Source: Sclerodactyla briareus
Lineage: Eukaryota > Echinodermata > Holothuroidea > Dendrochirotida > Sclerodactylidae
DNA length: 64,000 bases
Reading direction: 5' to 3'
Assembly (NCBI GenBank): GCA_026419785.1
Contig: JAODTK010001111.1
Coordinates: 496,001-560,000, forward strand
Positions 21,521 to 34,123 of the stretch are shown piece by piece. A model generated the notes under the pieces. The model saw only the letters and a program-made list of their open reading frames with translations, searched no databases and was not told the DNA's origin. The stretch's first letter is position 1. Each line of letters begins with the position of its first letter. The position numbers and the translations under genes were made by a program.

Positions 21521-24285
21521 CTGATTGTAAACCAATGCAATTGGTGGGGGTTCCCTCTCATTTGCGAATAAAAACTATTTAGAGTGTTCCATCCACAGAG
21601 CTTCCCTGTCGCTTCTTTTCATGGACGTAATGTGAAATCTTTCCGTAGGTGTTCATTGAATGATGACATTGTTGTCAAGGCTGGAAAAAGCTTGATTGCT
21701 GTATGCATTGCCGACACGAACTGAAGACCCCTCATATGACACCCGACTAAGGCCCCGCATGTGTAGTTTCTTGGTCTGAACAACTTCATTGGCCGCCTGC
21801 CCACCAGAAACGCAATCTCCTAGTAACCCTTTCAAGCCCATCAAGACAGCGAGCTAATGTCAGCTGCACTTCATGAACGCTCTATACGCTCGTAGTTAGT
21901 TACGCTATTCAACGAGCCGATGTGCATCACAATCAACGGATATCGGTTAACGCTAGTCTGATCCCTACATTTAATCCCCGACCCTTAGAAAACAGCCAAT
22001 CAGTGAACAATGTGCATGGAATGCGATTAACTGTATTTGAACTGGCAAACTGTTTCTTGGTCATGTGGATTAAGGCTTCGGAGGATTAATGATATAACAC
22101 AAAAGACATCCAGCTGCCCTATATTACAAGAATGAGTTTTTGTGGGTCATTTTTCTCGTTCTGGAAAGTCGATAACACGATTATCAACCGAAAAAACAAG
22201 AAAAATTTGGAATTTATCTGTGGTAGTGTTCCGTAGACCAAGTATTCCCTTCAATGAGTTTTGAAAGTGGAATTGTAGACGATTTACTTGCCAATTTTAG
22301 CCCTCCTGCCGACGGCAAGGCCAACTGACTTTTCATTAGAGATTATGGTTAGCGAGTGCCAAAAAGTTTGCCTCGTTATCAGAGGTCGAAAGTAAGCTGT
22401 ACATTGACTGTAGTCTTTCACTTCCAAAGACCATAGTCCTTTGGCACTTAATGCCTTGTAATGTTTGTCAGAATCTACGACGATTCACGTCAGTGGAATT
22501 AGCGCACCTAATGTAGTGAAACTCATTCCGTCGGTCCCAAATTGATTCAGTAAGTCAAGATGATTTGGAAATTGGGATAGTTTCAACTACACGATCAGCT
22601 ATTGGGGAATTCGTCTTAAACAATGCTCAAACACGCTACTAACTAACTTTTTCTAAGGTAACAGACATGCATATAGGTTCACAATATATGTTTCGTGTTC
22701 CCATCAGAAAGTGGCAGTCTGCGGTGTCCCGTATTCTGTGCTGTTATGATGAAGATGCTCAGGATATACCACCTATTAGAACAGTCTGTGGCGTACTTGT
22801 TGCAACAATAAATGAAGTTCCGATAAAACGAATTGGGTAGCCTTTTCAGAGGCTCCGTGCAATACAACATTACACGTTTGCTTTCGAATAATAACAGGGT
22901 TTTATGCATCCTGTCAACCTTTTTCTTCTATACAATACGAGAAAGTCAATCAAGATAAGCCTTATTGGGGTTGCGGACTGGTATATACCCATGCCTCGAT
23001 ATCAACTGATCACTAGTCGAGAAGAGAAGTGGCGATGTTTACCGTCGCCTTTTCTCATCCACGCTCAATTCGGCCAGATGACAGCCCCAATTGGCTTCCT
23101 GTACCCGTAGAAATCAAATCAATGCAATTAGAATGCAAAGTGACAATATAGATCATGTCTCAAACGTCAATGGACCTACGCATGAATACCATCGTTATAT
23201 GTTATATTCAGAGTGAATCTGTCCAATATAGTGCATGGGAAAAACCTGCATCTTCATAATCAGGTTATCCACCCCTGCCTCTGGTACTTGCAAGAAAAAA
23301 AACAGGGCTGAACATATTCAGTGCTTGTATGATGGTATTGTAAGGAAATCTGAAATATTGCTGCAATGTACTTTTCAATAGCTTCGAAAATGGATGTTGA
23401 ATTTTTCTTGCAAACAAAATGGACCGACAATTTACATCTCGGAAACAGGTAAATGGGTAAATTATCAAATTATCAATCGGCGAAATATAAAACCACGATT
23501 ATGTCTATGTGCTATGCGCCAAGTGAGCTGCTAAAGGATTTAGTATCATGCTTTCACTAAAACCTGGCTCACAGATCACCACAATGACGCCATGTAAAAC
23601 TGCAATGATTTAAATTATTACGATGGTGTATCGAATAATGATTTGGGAAGATAAAGGGGGGGGGGCATGTTTGTCATAATGAACGGAAGAGTGGCTTTGT
23701 CATCCCAATCTATGCAACTATTAAAAACATTATTCATGTTCTATTCGAGGTTAGGACAGTCAGTCTGCGGGGCCTTATTTATTACCTCCGGAGTTCTACC
23801 ATGTCATTGTTTGTAATGTTTATGTGCCTAGTCGGAGTACAGCCCAACAGGCTGCCTTCAGAACGTTCTGACACCATTAATGAATTTGAATTGGCATATC
23901 CCGCGCATTTCCATCGTCAAGGGATTTTCAACCATTGTAGCCTCCAGGAGAGTAATGTGCACTATTATCAACATGTAACCTGTACAACGTGAGTTATTGC
24001 TACCTGGATTGGTTCTATTCAAACCTGAAGGATGACTACAACTCCATACAAATGCCACCATTTAGTGATTGCCGCTCAGAACCTCATCAACTTATTTCCC
24101 AATACAGACCCACTGTTCAAAGGAGAAACCGTCAAGCATGACAGTTCAACATTGGAACGAGCACAGCTTAGAACACCTTCAAGCTGAACTTTTTCTACTG
24201 ATTGAAATGCCAATAGACGCTCCTTGTGTTTGGATGAGTTAACCGAAACGTTGAGCAGTACATCAATTTTTGTATTGACCTCACT
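21521..24285. other. No recognised gene; expected location of ENPP 5' exons
   Basis: The 5' exons of ENPP should lie here or beyond. The minus-strand frame at 21619-21804 contains FPALTTMSSFNEHL, loosely like the FPxxTFPNHYT nucleophile region, but the match is weak. I found no signal peptide or SFDGFRWDY motif. A short G-run sits near 23657. Confidence 0.35.
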
Positions 24286-24962
24286 ATTTAGTTTAGTTAG
24301 TTAGTGAATAAGGGTCAGGAAGGAACAAATCCTCATAAAACGACCCCGGAGCCACACATCCCAGGAAAGAAAAATGAACCAAACCACTAATAATTTCGCC
24401 CGTGATTCCTGAAAAATAAATCAAGACTGTTCTTGAACGCATGCACAACTCTAGAGAGAACAACAAATGTCCAGGAAGACAATGCCACTCATTGATCACT
24501 CTCTGCGAGAAGAAATATTTACGAATGTCCAATTTGCAGCGGCTGGCCACGAAGCTTGAGACAGTGGATTCTATTTGCAGTAACATTGTAAAAATCAAAG
24601 AAGTAGTAGAAAGACAGGCCATCGAGTTCATGGACAATTTGAACACTGAATCAAGTCACCCCGACATTCGCCTCAGCTCCATGGTAGTTAGACGAGAAGC
24701 CTTAATCTTTCCTCGTAGGAGTAAATTTTTCAGACAGTCAATCATTTAGTTGCCCTCGTGAACGTTTTCAATACCTGCTTGTCTTTTGCAAATAAGGATC
24801 CACACTTTTGTACAGAATATTCCAGGCGCGTATCACCAGTTGCTTAAACAGCCTTTCAACAATATCATTATCAAGGGAAACTGTGACGTCTGATTCAAGC
24901 AAAGAATCCAATTTCCTCTTCTAGCAGCTTCGCACACTGTTGAGGTTTCAAAGAAGAATAAA

Positions 24963-25003
<41 letters not shown>

Positions 25004-26480
25004 AACTCCAAGATCTTCTTCTGAACTCACCTCCTGAATATTTGGCCATTTTCTTGAAGGAAGCGTTGGATTGTGAAAAAACCAAATGGCATACTTTGCG
25101 ACTTGTCGAAGTGAAAAACATTTTGCCAGTCGGAAGAACCATTTGGGAAATATCAATCCAAGATCCCTTTGAACAATTCAGCCTCATCATTCGAAGAGAC
25201 CTTTTCGATACAACTTGTATCGTCTGCGAACTTCTGAACCTTGGAATGAACAGAACCTTCAAGATCGACAATATACGTCAGAAAAAGTAAAGGACCGAGA
25301 ACCGATCCTGGGGAAACACCATAGGGAACATTTTGCCGAGAAGACGACCGCCCATTAATGACAACGCGTTGTTCACTATTATGGAGCCATTTCACGAATC
25401 AACTTAAGGCATTTCCCCTCAATGCAAGCTCTCCAACTGAGCAGAGACCGCTCATGAGGCACCTTGTCAAAAGTTTCTGTAAGTCCAGGAAAATTATATT
25501 CAAACAGGCTGCCCGTTGTCAACAGAAATGTAAATCTTCCATCAATCCAAGGATTAGTCAAACACGAACGCTTTTTCCTACACCCATGCTGAAGAATCCC
25601 TAATCAGGATATGCCTCATTGGAATAATCCAAAAAAAACCCATATGTCCCGAATGATTGATTCCAATTACCTTGCAGACAACACTAGTAAGACTGATAAT
25701 GGCCTGTAAGTACAGGAAGAGACAGTGACCTTCTTGAAAAGGGGGAAACATTTGCTCTCCTCCAATCATCCGGAACAATACCTTCTTGCGGGTCTTAGTG
25801 CAAATAATAGTACTGGAACAGACACTCGTTCGGCAAGGATTTAGGGAGAAAGGATAAATCCGTCAGGACCAGGAGCTTTATCTTTGGCTCTTGCAGCGGT
25901 TATCCGTTACTAAACCAGGCGAGCACACCTTATTACCAACGTTATGCGGGGAGAAACCCCGACATCTAGGTCACCAAAATTATCCAGTTCTCATGAGTAA
26001 AAACAGGACGAGAAAAAATATTAGAACCTAAGCCATCTCCTGGCTATCGCTAATTGTACTACCCGAGTCGAAATCTATCAAAGGACCAATGCTGTCCTGA
26101 CTTTCTGCTTCCCCCTCAATAAGAGAAGAATGCCCGAGGATTCTCCCTGATATTAGAGGCAATCTGTCTACCGAAATCGAGCTCAGCACCAGGAACTAAA
26201 CGTTGGACAGTTTTTGCTGAACTTGAAATGCTACTAGATCAGACACGGACCCAGAAGAATGATGAAGTCGCCAGAAGTCGCTACGTTGATGGCAGGAAAA
26301 CTTGCCTATCATCCAAGAAGGCCCTCTTGTTCTTACTGCGAGTTTCCGTCCAAGGTAACGTAAACTTTCATAACCTCGTTAACCCTTTTCAATTGAAAAC
26401 CATCAAGAGTCAACAGCATTCGTTACTTTCTAACAATTTACGCCACCTATTTCGCTAAAAACCTAGAAAGCCATCGACAT
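24286..26480 (-). mobile_element. CR1/Rex1-like LINE copy 2, reverse transcriptase nearly full span
   Basis: From its 5' side on the minus strand: NIRENPRAFFS, GPLIDFDSGSTISDSQEMA, then a PGPDGF motif near 25880, KVTVSS..YLQ and ISLTSVVCKVI. Next come FDKVPHERSLL, VINGRSSSRQNV, SPGSVLGPLLFLTYIVDL and KFADDT with the catalytic DD. The C-terminus reads LDIRKYFFSQRVINEWHCLP, typical of CR1/Rex1 elements. The 3' end has a TAGTTAGTTAGTG tail at about 24290-24305. Frameshifts, stops and a pure C tract interrupt it. It is the best-preserved member of the family also seen at 15.9 and 32.2 kb. Confidence 0.85.
24965..25002. repeat. Homopolymer run of 38 C
   Basis: An uninterrupted C run between the catalytic palm and the C-terminal part of the CR1/Rex1-like LINE. 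It produces proline- and glycine-only frames that are artefacts. On the LINE's coding strand it is poly-G. Confidence 0.95.
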
Positions 26481-26549
26481 TGGCCTTCGCGAAACAAGGA
26501 ACAAGCTCTAGACTCTGTGGGATTTGATGGAACAAAACACATTGAAAGC

Positions 26550-26973
26550 CAAAAGATCGTGATCACTGGTACCGAGCTTACCAAAGCTCTCTACATTATC
26601 TACAGAATCTGGAGCACTGCTCAAAAAACTAAATCCACATTTATGTTTTGTAGGAAAAATATCCCACGAAGGAGATTGAAGTATATCTAACAACAAACCC
26701 TGGATTACGAAAAAAGTGAAGACGATATCAATAGGGAGAAGGAGCTCTACGGAAAAGGCGATCATGATGTACTGAAGAAAATCCGGACTGAACTGAGAAG
26801 GATTATTCATGAGGAAAAGGCAGCATACAAGGACAGAATTGAAGGGCATTCCACTGTGAACAACATGAAGTGGCCTGGGAAGGTATCCGTTTGATGAGTG
26901 GATATATAACAAGCCGAAATCCTGCCAATAACCTAAAGCGAGTATAGACTACGCGAACGAACTTAATTATTTC
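26550..26973 (+). mobile_element. CR1/L2-type LINE, 5' part (split by an inverted-repeat transposon)
   Basis: The joined frames read NIPTKEIEVYL, KPWITKKVK, DDINREKELYGKGDHDVLKK and RTELRRIIHEEKAAYKDRIE, then a stop-containing WPGKVSV segment and NELNYF. This matches the linker region before the reverse-transcriptase palm in CR1/L2-type LINEs (KPW.TK.vr... and K..Y...ie). It lies head to head with the CR1/Rex1-like LINE ending near 26480. The element is cut at 26973 by the 806-bp transposon and continues at 27780. Confidence 0.75.
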
Positions 26974-27779
26974 CAGGGGCGGCGGCACAGGGGGGCAGGG
27001 AGGGCGGCTGCCCCCCCCCCTCTTCTATGGGTTTGGTGCCGATAAAATAAAATCGGACACAATTATGTTTTAATGCACACGTTTTCGGTGGGGTGAAGTG
27101 TCAAAATACGTTATCCAACTGGTTATGTTCTAGCGTTCTCATCGAGACTCAAATCGAGAATCAATGTTGCTGTAATATAGCGATCGCAAAGTGAGTATGT
27201 TTACTGTTTTGAGAACACTGTGGTCATTATGAGCTACCGTTTGTTAATATAGGTGAAAGGAATTGCGAATTGGACCAGCATTTTTTTAGAGCGTACGGCT
27301 GAAGGAGTAAAATATCTGGGTTTTTTGCAGCTTGATATAATGTGGATCTTCTGATGGAGGACTGCTTTAATTGGCTTTTTCTAGAGTGATTCTATTTGGA
27401 ATTACAGAAAAATTAACTAACAACTGGTCCATTTGCTTTTATTTATCTACCACCATTTTTAGCATACAATACATGCATTTTCTCTATAAAAAAAAATAAG
27501 CCTGCCTACGCCTGGCTGTCATCGGGTTTATTTTTGTCAGGTGTATCGAATGAAATAGACACCTGCCGAAAATTGTCAGCATTTTATTTTTTTCCAGAAA
27601 TTCATGGATTTTTTTAAAACTCGATCGTTGACGTAGATACACTTACAAAGTGTATCAAATGTGGCACCATTTTGCATCTAAGCAGTATCAATGGGTCACC
27701 CCATCCCCTTAGACCCCTCCCTATGTCAGACATCCATGCTAAATCTGCCCCCCTATCGTAGAACCCTGGCGCCGCTCTG
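26974..27779. mobile_element. 806-bp inverted-repeat DNA transposon (non-autonomous)
   Basis: It starts CAGGGGCGGCGGCACAGGG and ends CCCTGGCGCCGCTCTG, so the ends are imperfect inverted repeats (CAGRGSGGCG...CAGGG). It is flanked by AATTATTTC at 26965-26973 and AATTACTTC at 27780-27788, a 9-bp direct repeat with one mismatch. Removing it restores the interrupted LINE frame NELNYF-YNRFDQ. No transposase is encoded. The CAGGG-type ends and an 8-9 bp duplication suggest the hAT or Mutator superfamily; the length does not settle which. Subterminal G/C runs (about 26992-27020) could form secondary structure. Confidence 0.85.
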
Positions 27780-28660
27780 AATTACTTCTATAACCGTTTT
27801 GACCAACATGATTCTACAGCTGAACAGGCAACGTTCAACACCTGTTTGCTGACTCATGCGGCTGTGATATCACGGTCACAGAATGTGAGGTTCGTCGGCA
27901 CTTTTCCAGACTCCACTCATCGAAGGCTGCTTGCCTAGACAAGCTCTCTCCACGGGTCTAGAAACAATGTGCAGTACAACTTTCGACATTTTCGTCGTGT
28001 AGCCAATCTTCCACCCCATGTTGATTATAGTTGATCTTGTTACATCCTATAAGAATCTTGGGGAAGTGCTGAATGATCATTTGACATAGGGCGATATGTT
28101 GATATTTTGGTTTAAAAGTTGGATTCTAGACTTACTGCCTCCGTAAGATGTCGCATTTCGATGTTCGCCATGAAATTCTGGGAATGTTTTATAACTGTAC
28201 AATTAGCGGGGTTTGGCGATAATGTTTGATTTGCGGCGGTGGCAATGTAAACAAAAACGAAAAAGATTAGAACAACGGAGAAAGTTGTCGGGGACCCCTG
28301 CCTTCGATTGATTCGGTTCACAAGTGCCTCATCGAGTCGAACTGGACGCCGTGTGGAAGAACAATACCACCCCCTCCATGGAGTACTCCTAGCAGTCAGA
28401 TGTCCAGAGGTAGTGGCAGGTCGAGACTTTCGTACCTCTACACCAATGAATACAGAGATTCTTTTATCCCTCGGGCAATTAAGCGTTTTAATGGAATTTT
28501 AATAAGGCCCAAGTTGACTCTGACACCTTTTTTTTTTCCACTTACTTTTTTTCATTGTACAAACATACACATCTATCTTTTGTAACACTATTATTGTCAT
28601 ATGAGCGAGTGCCTAAATTTCCTTCCAGATTAATAAAGTTTTACTTACTTACTTTCTACT
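27780..28660 (+). mobile_element. CR1/L2-type LINE, 3' part with polyadenylation signal and ACTT tail
   Basis: Continues the LINE from 26973: YNRFDQHDSTAEQ, ITVTECEVRRHFS, LHSSKAACLDKLSPRV. It then jumps to VTSYKNLGEVLNDHL (about 28040), so most of the catalytic palm is deleted. A C-terminal EYRDSFIPRAIKRFNG segment follows at 28450. The 3' end reads AATAAAGTTTTACTTACTTACTTT at about 28632-28655, a polyadenylation-like signal and short tandem tail as expected for such LINEs. Confidence 0.75.
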
Positions 28661-30850
28661 ACTCACACAACCATACAACACACTGCCATATACTCCGGAA
28701 GCCTACAAGAATTATTTTGGAATTCAAATTATGTTTAGGACAAAAGCATCTATCACACATACTGTTGCGATGGTGAACAACGGTGGCCATGATTGGGTGA
28801 TATTACGTTGGCTCCAACCACTTAGCCTTCACACCAGTCTTCCCGACCTTCACTAAATTCGGAAGATCAACTCCGAAGTTGTCCCATCGTAGTCCATCTA
28901 TCGACAGTAAAACTAGTTTCGTCTAACAATTATGAAGAAATGAAGAAATGAAACCTCCATTGATCAACAAATACATCAGTAGGGGTTTTAAGGTTGTACG
29001 GTATATCATCCTAACAGATTGTTACAGGCATCTCATCCCCATTTCTGCTGCCTGATGTTGATCAACCATCGGGCTCAAGGAGACCTCTTCATTTTGTGCA
29101 GTATGGACCTGGATAGACACGGTCTCACCCTTCCAATTCTTCATGTCAGATTCTTGCTCCTGAAGCCAGCATTTACCTTGTTAATTCGACGGACGTGAGT
29201 GAGTTGGTATATGGAGTTTTACACGAGCAGCTACTCTTTTAAAAGGGGAAAGAAACGGTGATTGATTCGAGGGGATTACAATTCTATATCAGTAATAATC
29301 TCCCTACGTGGGATTCTCAATCATCTAGGTATTGTACATCTGATAGACGAATTCAGTTTCCTTCAAACTCCCATTGATGGTTCATCTTCCGACCTCCCAG
29401 TGTGAGATCTCGATTGCAGGTTGTTTCCAAGTCTTGGGGCGTATGTGGCGCCTTCAAGGGTAGACGGTCCATTATATCTACTACACTTTATTGTTCCTGA
29501 ACAGAAGTTGTATGTTTCGTTCCTTGCGATGTAGCCTCGAAAGGGCATTATTTGAGGGACGTGAGAACAGTTCAAGACCACTAGGAAAAACAGGAAACGA
29601 CTCTCGTTATGTATTTTCCACACGTAGAACTGTCATTTGGAAAGTATGCATGTTGTTTTCTATATCGTATATTGGAATATTACTATTCATATTTGTTTTT
29701 AAAGATTTGTGAAATAATCATATGTTGTTGGCGCATCTGTGCCGGAACTGTCGGTCACAGACATTAGCCGGTTTGCATGATCAGAATTCTCCTCTAAGCG
29801 TGAGGGGCTGACTATGGTACATAATGTGTAGCTACTACTTAGCGATTATAAGACCATTCCGGGAGTTTCTGTGGAAATCTGTTCACTATATAAAAAAAAA
29901 AAGCTGTTGTGAACATACCTTCCCTTGTACGGGTCGCTGCCAAGCACCAAGAATACATCTCGAGCTCTACCAAACACAGAGAAGAAACGGCATCGTGCGA
30001 AAATTAGCTGTCAGTAGCAGTTTTAGGTTTCCGGTATATGCCAATATAGCACCCCGTTCCAACATATGGTAGGCAGTTATTATATTTAAACAAAAGGGCC
30101 GACCGTGCACTATCGCACGACCATACAATGACTCTTCCTATAGACCTCTATTTTGGAACTGTTAAATTTGCTGGTTGGTATTTTCTACAGATCATAATCA
30201 TAGACCAACCGACTGAGTAGGCTATCATCGTCCATGGAAATTACACAATAATGTATGAGTAATTAAGACACTGTGTTGGACTAGAAACGAAAAATGCTAA
30301 GATGTTTTTGGAAAGTGAGATTTCATTCACATCGTTACTGTCCACTTTGATTGCCGCTGATTTTCCAAATACCAGTAACTTCTTCCGAGTTCCAACAACG
30401 ATCGCCCACTTATGGTTACGAGTGTTTTGGGCCTTGTGTCCTTCTATACCGTTATAAATCGGTTAGTTGGCAAAATGAATTATTTAAACGTAGTCTTGCA
30501 AACTTCAAGATAGTATTGTAACACAGTATGTTTCGTCGTAATATTAAATATATGCCTCAAAAGTAATGGATGGGCAATGTAGTGCAATGGATTAGGAAGA
30601 CAGTAATGCCATGGAATCGAGACCATGCCTAGTCCTTCCTGTAGTTCATTCACTTTCATACAAAGGCTTGAGCACTTTACTTGATTCTGCGATGTTTCAG
30701 CCTACCAGCATACGACCAAGGTCACATGGGCACGTTATTTTTTTATTTAATTATTTATTGAGACGTATGGGGTTTGTGGAAGGGAAGCAATGACAGTTTT
30801 AAGGAATTTCTGGTAGCAATCGATGATATCTGTCCGGGACAATTAGAATT
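28661..30850. other. No recognised gene
   Basis: Short frames on both strands show no family resemblance. I see no RNA gene or repeat structure in these 2.2 kb. Confidence 0.4.
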
Positions 30851-30859
30851 CACATCAGA

Positions 30860-31745
30860 ATTTGGGAATACTATTTGCCTTTCCTAGACCTGTCCTCTAC
30901 ACTGGAGGGGGTATATCAAGACGGTTTGTATACTAAACCTCAGTGTACAGACCCTATGTATGTCGAATGCTCCTCTTACCATGATAAAAGAGTATTAGAG
31001 AAACATAGCCTTACAGTCAGGCTCCCCCCCCCCTTCGGTACAAATGTATTTGTTCTGAAGCTACTGACGAAGACCAAAGTTTTGAAATCTCACCCAGTGG
31101 GGATACCCACGTGATCGTGTAAGAGGCAAAATCACGAAGGCTGATAGTCATCCAGGAAGGACCTTTTGAAAAACGCAAACAAGAGGTTCAACTAATAAAG
31201 CACATGGGAAAGCGACACTAGTAGCAACTAGAAATCCCCGTCTCCCGCCTCTCAAGGAGATTATTAACAGGCATTTCAACATTTTGCAACTGTCGGATAC
31301 TATGAAGAATGGAATTTCCTTCCCATCCCAACGGGTAATTTTCCGCCAAACCCCCAATCTGCGGAGCTACTCGTGAGGGCAAAAATCTTCACAAATGCGG
31401 TTCCTAATCCAGGAGGGGTTGCTACAGTATCCAACAAACGAAACTGAGTTACGTGTAGCGCCCTCAGTGAACGACCACTTTCAAGTGTAACTCTTCTGGT
31501 CAAACGTATCAGATTCGGGATTTAGTCATGTGTCACCACAAATCAGTCATCTAGCTAATAAACTGCCTAGACTGTGGAAAACAATATGTAGGTGAAATTG
31601 GGGGTGAACTAAAACAGAGACACAGAGGACATAAACAAGAATTCAGAAACGCAACACTCCGCTAGGCAAGCATTTTGGGGGCCCTTGTACTAAATTTGAA
31701 CTTATTGGGTTGAGCAGCCTGGGCCTAACTGTGACAAAACACGAC
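30860..31745 (+). mobile_element. Penelope-like element C-terminus with GIY-YIG endonuclease
   Basis: The frame from 30875 begins MPFLDLSSTLEGVYQDGLYT and continues KPQCTDPMYVECSSYHDKRV, the FLDL...LYTKPTD..YL...SCHP thumb region of PLEs. Broken frames follow at 31090-31500. Then 31545-31720 reads LINCLDCGKQYVGEIGGEL and KQRHRGHKQEF, the core of the GIY-YIG endonuclease that Penelope-like elements carry after the reverse transcriptase. A stop sits just before LINC. Only the C-terminal third is present. It complements the copy at 19.1 kb, which lacks the nuclease. Confidence 0.85.
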
Positions 31746-31778
31746 GGGAACAACATATAACAAACATAACAACAAATC

Positions 31779-31825
31779 TATATATAGATATATATATATA
31801 TATCTATATATATATATATATTATA

Positions 31826-31896
<71 letters not shown>

Positions 31897-31954
31897 TATA
31901 TAATATATATATATATTATATATATATATACTATATATATATATATCTATATAT

Positions 31955-31988
<34 letters not shown>

Positions 31989-31990
31989 CA
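31779..31990. repeat. (TA)n microsatellite, about 210 bp
   Basis: Long alternating TA with occasional TT, AA and C interruptions, directly after the Penelope-like fragment. Self-complementary throughout. Confidence 0.97.
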
Positions 31991-32149
31991 AAATTGCCTC
32001 AATCGGCCCTAAGGGTAAATAATTGTGATACTTCGGGGAGTTTCAGCTTTCAGTAACCCCGACGTAGATGGGATTACAGTCTTGGCTGAATGAGAACATT
32101 CCCACAGCTGAAGTTCACGTTTCTGGTCATGCTGTACAGGCAAGACCGA

Positions 32150-32405
32150 ATTTTCTGATGTTACCATTAATAGGGCCATTGTCTCAAGCTTGGTGGGGAA
32201 CATCTCAGATGCTCATTCGGAATATAACTTCTAGCAAAGAATGATAAATGAGTGGAATAATCTTCCTGCAAAATTGTTGTTCGATCTAAGAGCCTACAAT
32301 AACAGTTTTTCTGGTGGGAGAATTTCTTGAGTTCTATGTTCTACTGTTGTGGTTTCATGGTCGATCATGAGAACTCAGTTCCATACTGACCCTTTCATAC
32401 AAAAT
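32150..32405 (+). mobile_element. CR1/Rex1-like LINE 3' remnant
   Basis: RMINEWNNLPAKLLFDLRAY is readable near 32237-32300, matching the RVINEWHCLP region of the copy at 24.5 kb but on the opposite strand. It is followed by a tail with AAAATAAAATAACC at 32401. No catalytic part remains. Confidence 0.55.
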
Positions 32406-32579
32406 AAAATAACCTAGACCCTATATGCTGGTGATAGCAAACTTCTATTTCAGCCATCGTAACATATGCTTGAAGGTTCTTCAATAATGAGGATGTCCCT
32501 AAATATTAATTGAACCAATTTCGTGTTACTCTGTCTCATCAGCGTGTCAGCCCGCATAAATGGAGAACTGGCCCCTATT

Positions 32580-33125
32580 AAACCTTTTTTTACGTCCGAA
32601 GTCAATATTGATACTTATTGTATTTGGAAGCAAGATATTCAGGAAGTCCATCTAAGCGTCTCTCAAATCGACTCGTGTATAAACTGAAGCTATTTATTTA
32701 TGATCAAATACTGCTCATTGTATACGGCACGCTGAAGCCTTCTTCCTACTTGCATCACTGTATTATAATTTGGGATGGTGCGTCGCCTTCCTGTTTAAAC
32801 TCCGAATCTCTAGTAATGCTTCTCCAGTCACACTGCTCACTTATATTCAGTAACCTGCGCTTGCCGTTAATGTCATTCACTCATATCAACTGTGTTTGGG
32901 GTATTTTAGGTATAGCGCTTGTCAGCCAAGTTCGTGGCCGTTGTGCCGGAAATAGTAGTACTATTATAGTATTATTATGTTCAGTCCGTTATCGCGAATC
33001 CACTGTACGCTTTATATGTCCATGTTACGGGAATATCCGGAAAGATTCGTTAAAAAACAATAAACTCCCTTTCCACACCAAGATCTATAAATGTAAAACT
33101 CTTCTTGAGCTCGTCAGAAAATAAT
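32580..33125 (+). mobile_element. LINE reverse-transcriptase C-terminal fragment
   Basis: The frame 32618-33124 contains LFIYDQILLIVYGTLKPSSY, HHCIIIWDGASPSCLN and LVMLLQSH, the pattern IYxxLxxPxLxYCxIIWGNxxxxxLxxLxxLQ found after the palm in Jockey/CR1-type LINEs. A degenerate FICPCYGNIRK segment follows where relatives have GPxLWNxL. This 168-residue frame is unusually open for its divergence, but it lacks any catalytic motif. Confidence 0.6.
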
Positions 33126-34123
33126 CGCTCTGACGTGCTTCCTAATCCTAACACAAAGCCTAAGCTTGGACTTTGCCGATCTGCGTGGAAGGAATTGCAA
33201 TTTTTTATTTCGCCGTCTGTTAAATAATGTTTTCGGGGATGGCTTTGATCGAGTTCAAGAGCTAATCTCTGTTGTTAACATACTACGTCTCATGGTAGTC
33301 GGTAAAGACGGAAACCTTGACAAAATGCACAGCCCGCTTCTGAATTGTACCACAGTTCACTGAAGTTCAAGACATACCGATATCCCAGTTCAACAGACGA
33401 CTGGTGGTATCTATATTTCCGTTGATACACACGATAGTTTTGGCGGTCTCAATAGGTTGATAATATCCTGTTGCACACTGTTAATTTCTTTTCATCCTCT
33501 GACAAGCACATGTTGATGCATTTCCCCACTGAATTCGCTGAGTGTATAAACTACCTGTTCACATCTTAGTCCACGAATATCGAATAACATCATCGCTCTT
33601 TCATTCTTTTGTTACAGGCTGACTGAGGATATAGTAGTTCAGTGCACCAGTGAATCCATTCTTTCTTCACGTGCCAGTAGCACAATAACCCTTTAGCCAT
33701 ACAGTGACTCTTGTAAACATTAACAAACAATACAGCCACCCAGGCTGTCAATTTCCCTTGCGACCAACAACTGGCTGGATATTAAGGAACGATCACATCT
33801 CGGATATTGGTAAAAGCGGAAATGATAAACAAGAATAATACATGTCAGACATATAGTGGACTATAATCACAGCAGTATTATCTGATTGGATGTATCAAGC
33901 ATAAGCCACTCATGATAATGAATCACTATAGACGCGGTCGAATCACTCGAATCTATACAGGGAAAGTTATCATTAGTTTTCACAAGAAACAAAAACCCTA
34001 ACAACTGTGCGACGACACTTACTGCGGATGAGCCTTGGCTGGTATTCCATGTGGCATATCATGTAGGATTCATTCGTGGTAATGCGGCATCAATGCCGCA
34101 TACGCACACGTCGTCATTTTGCT
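33126..34123. other. No recognised gene
   Basis: Nothing supported. The short frame at 33166-33363 has no recognisable motif. Confidence 0.4.

Noticed and set aside
21619..21804. ENPP nucleophile exon containing FPALTTMSSFNEHL
   Set aside because: Only a few positions agree with FPxxTFPNHYT, the flanking residues do not fit, and splice sites are unconvincing.
24940..25290. Proline-run protein on the plus strand
   Set aside because: It is the antisense of a CR1/Rex1-like reverse transcriptase crossing a poly-C tract.
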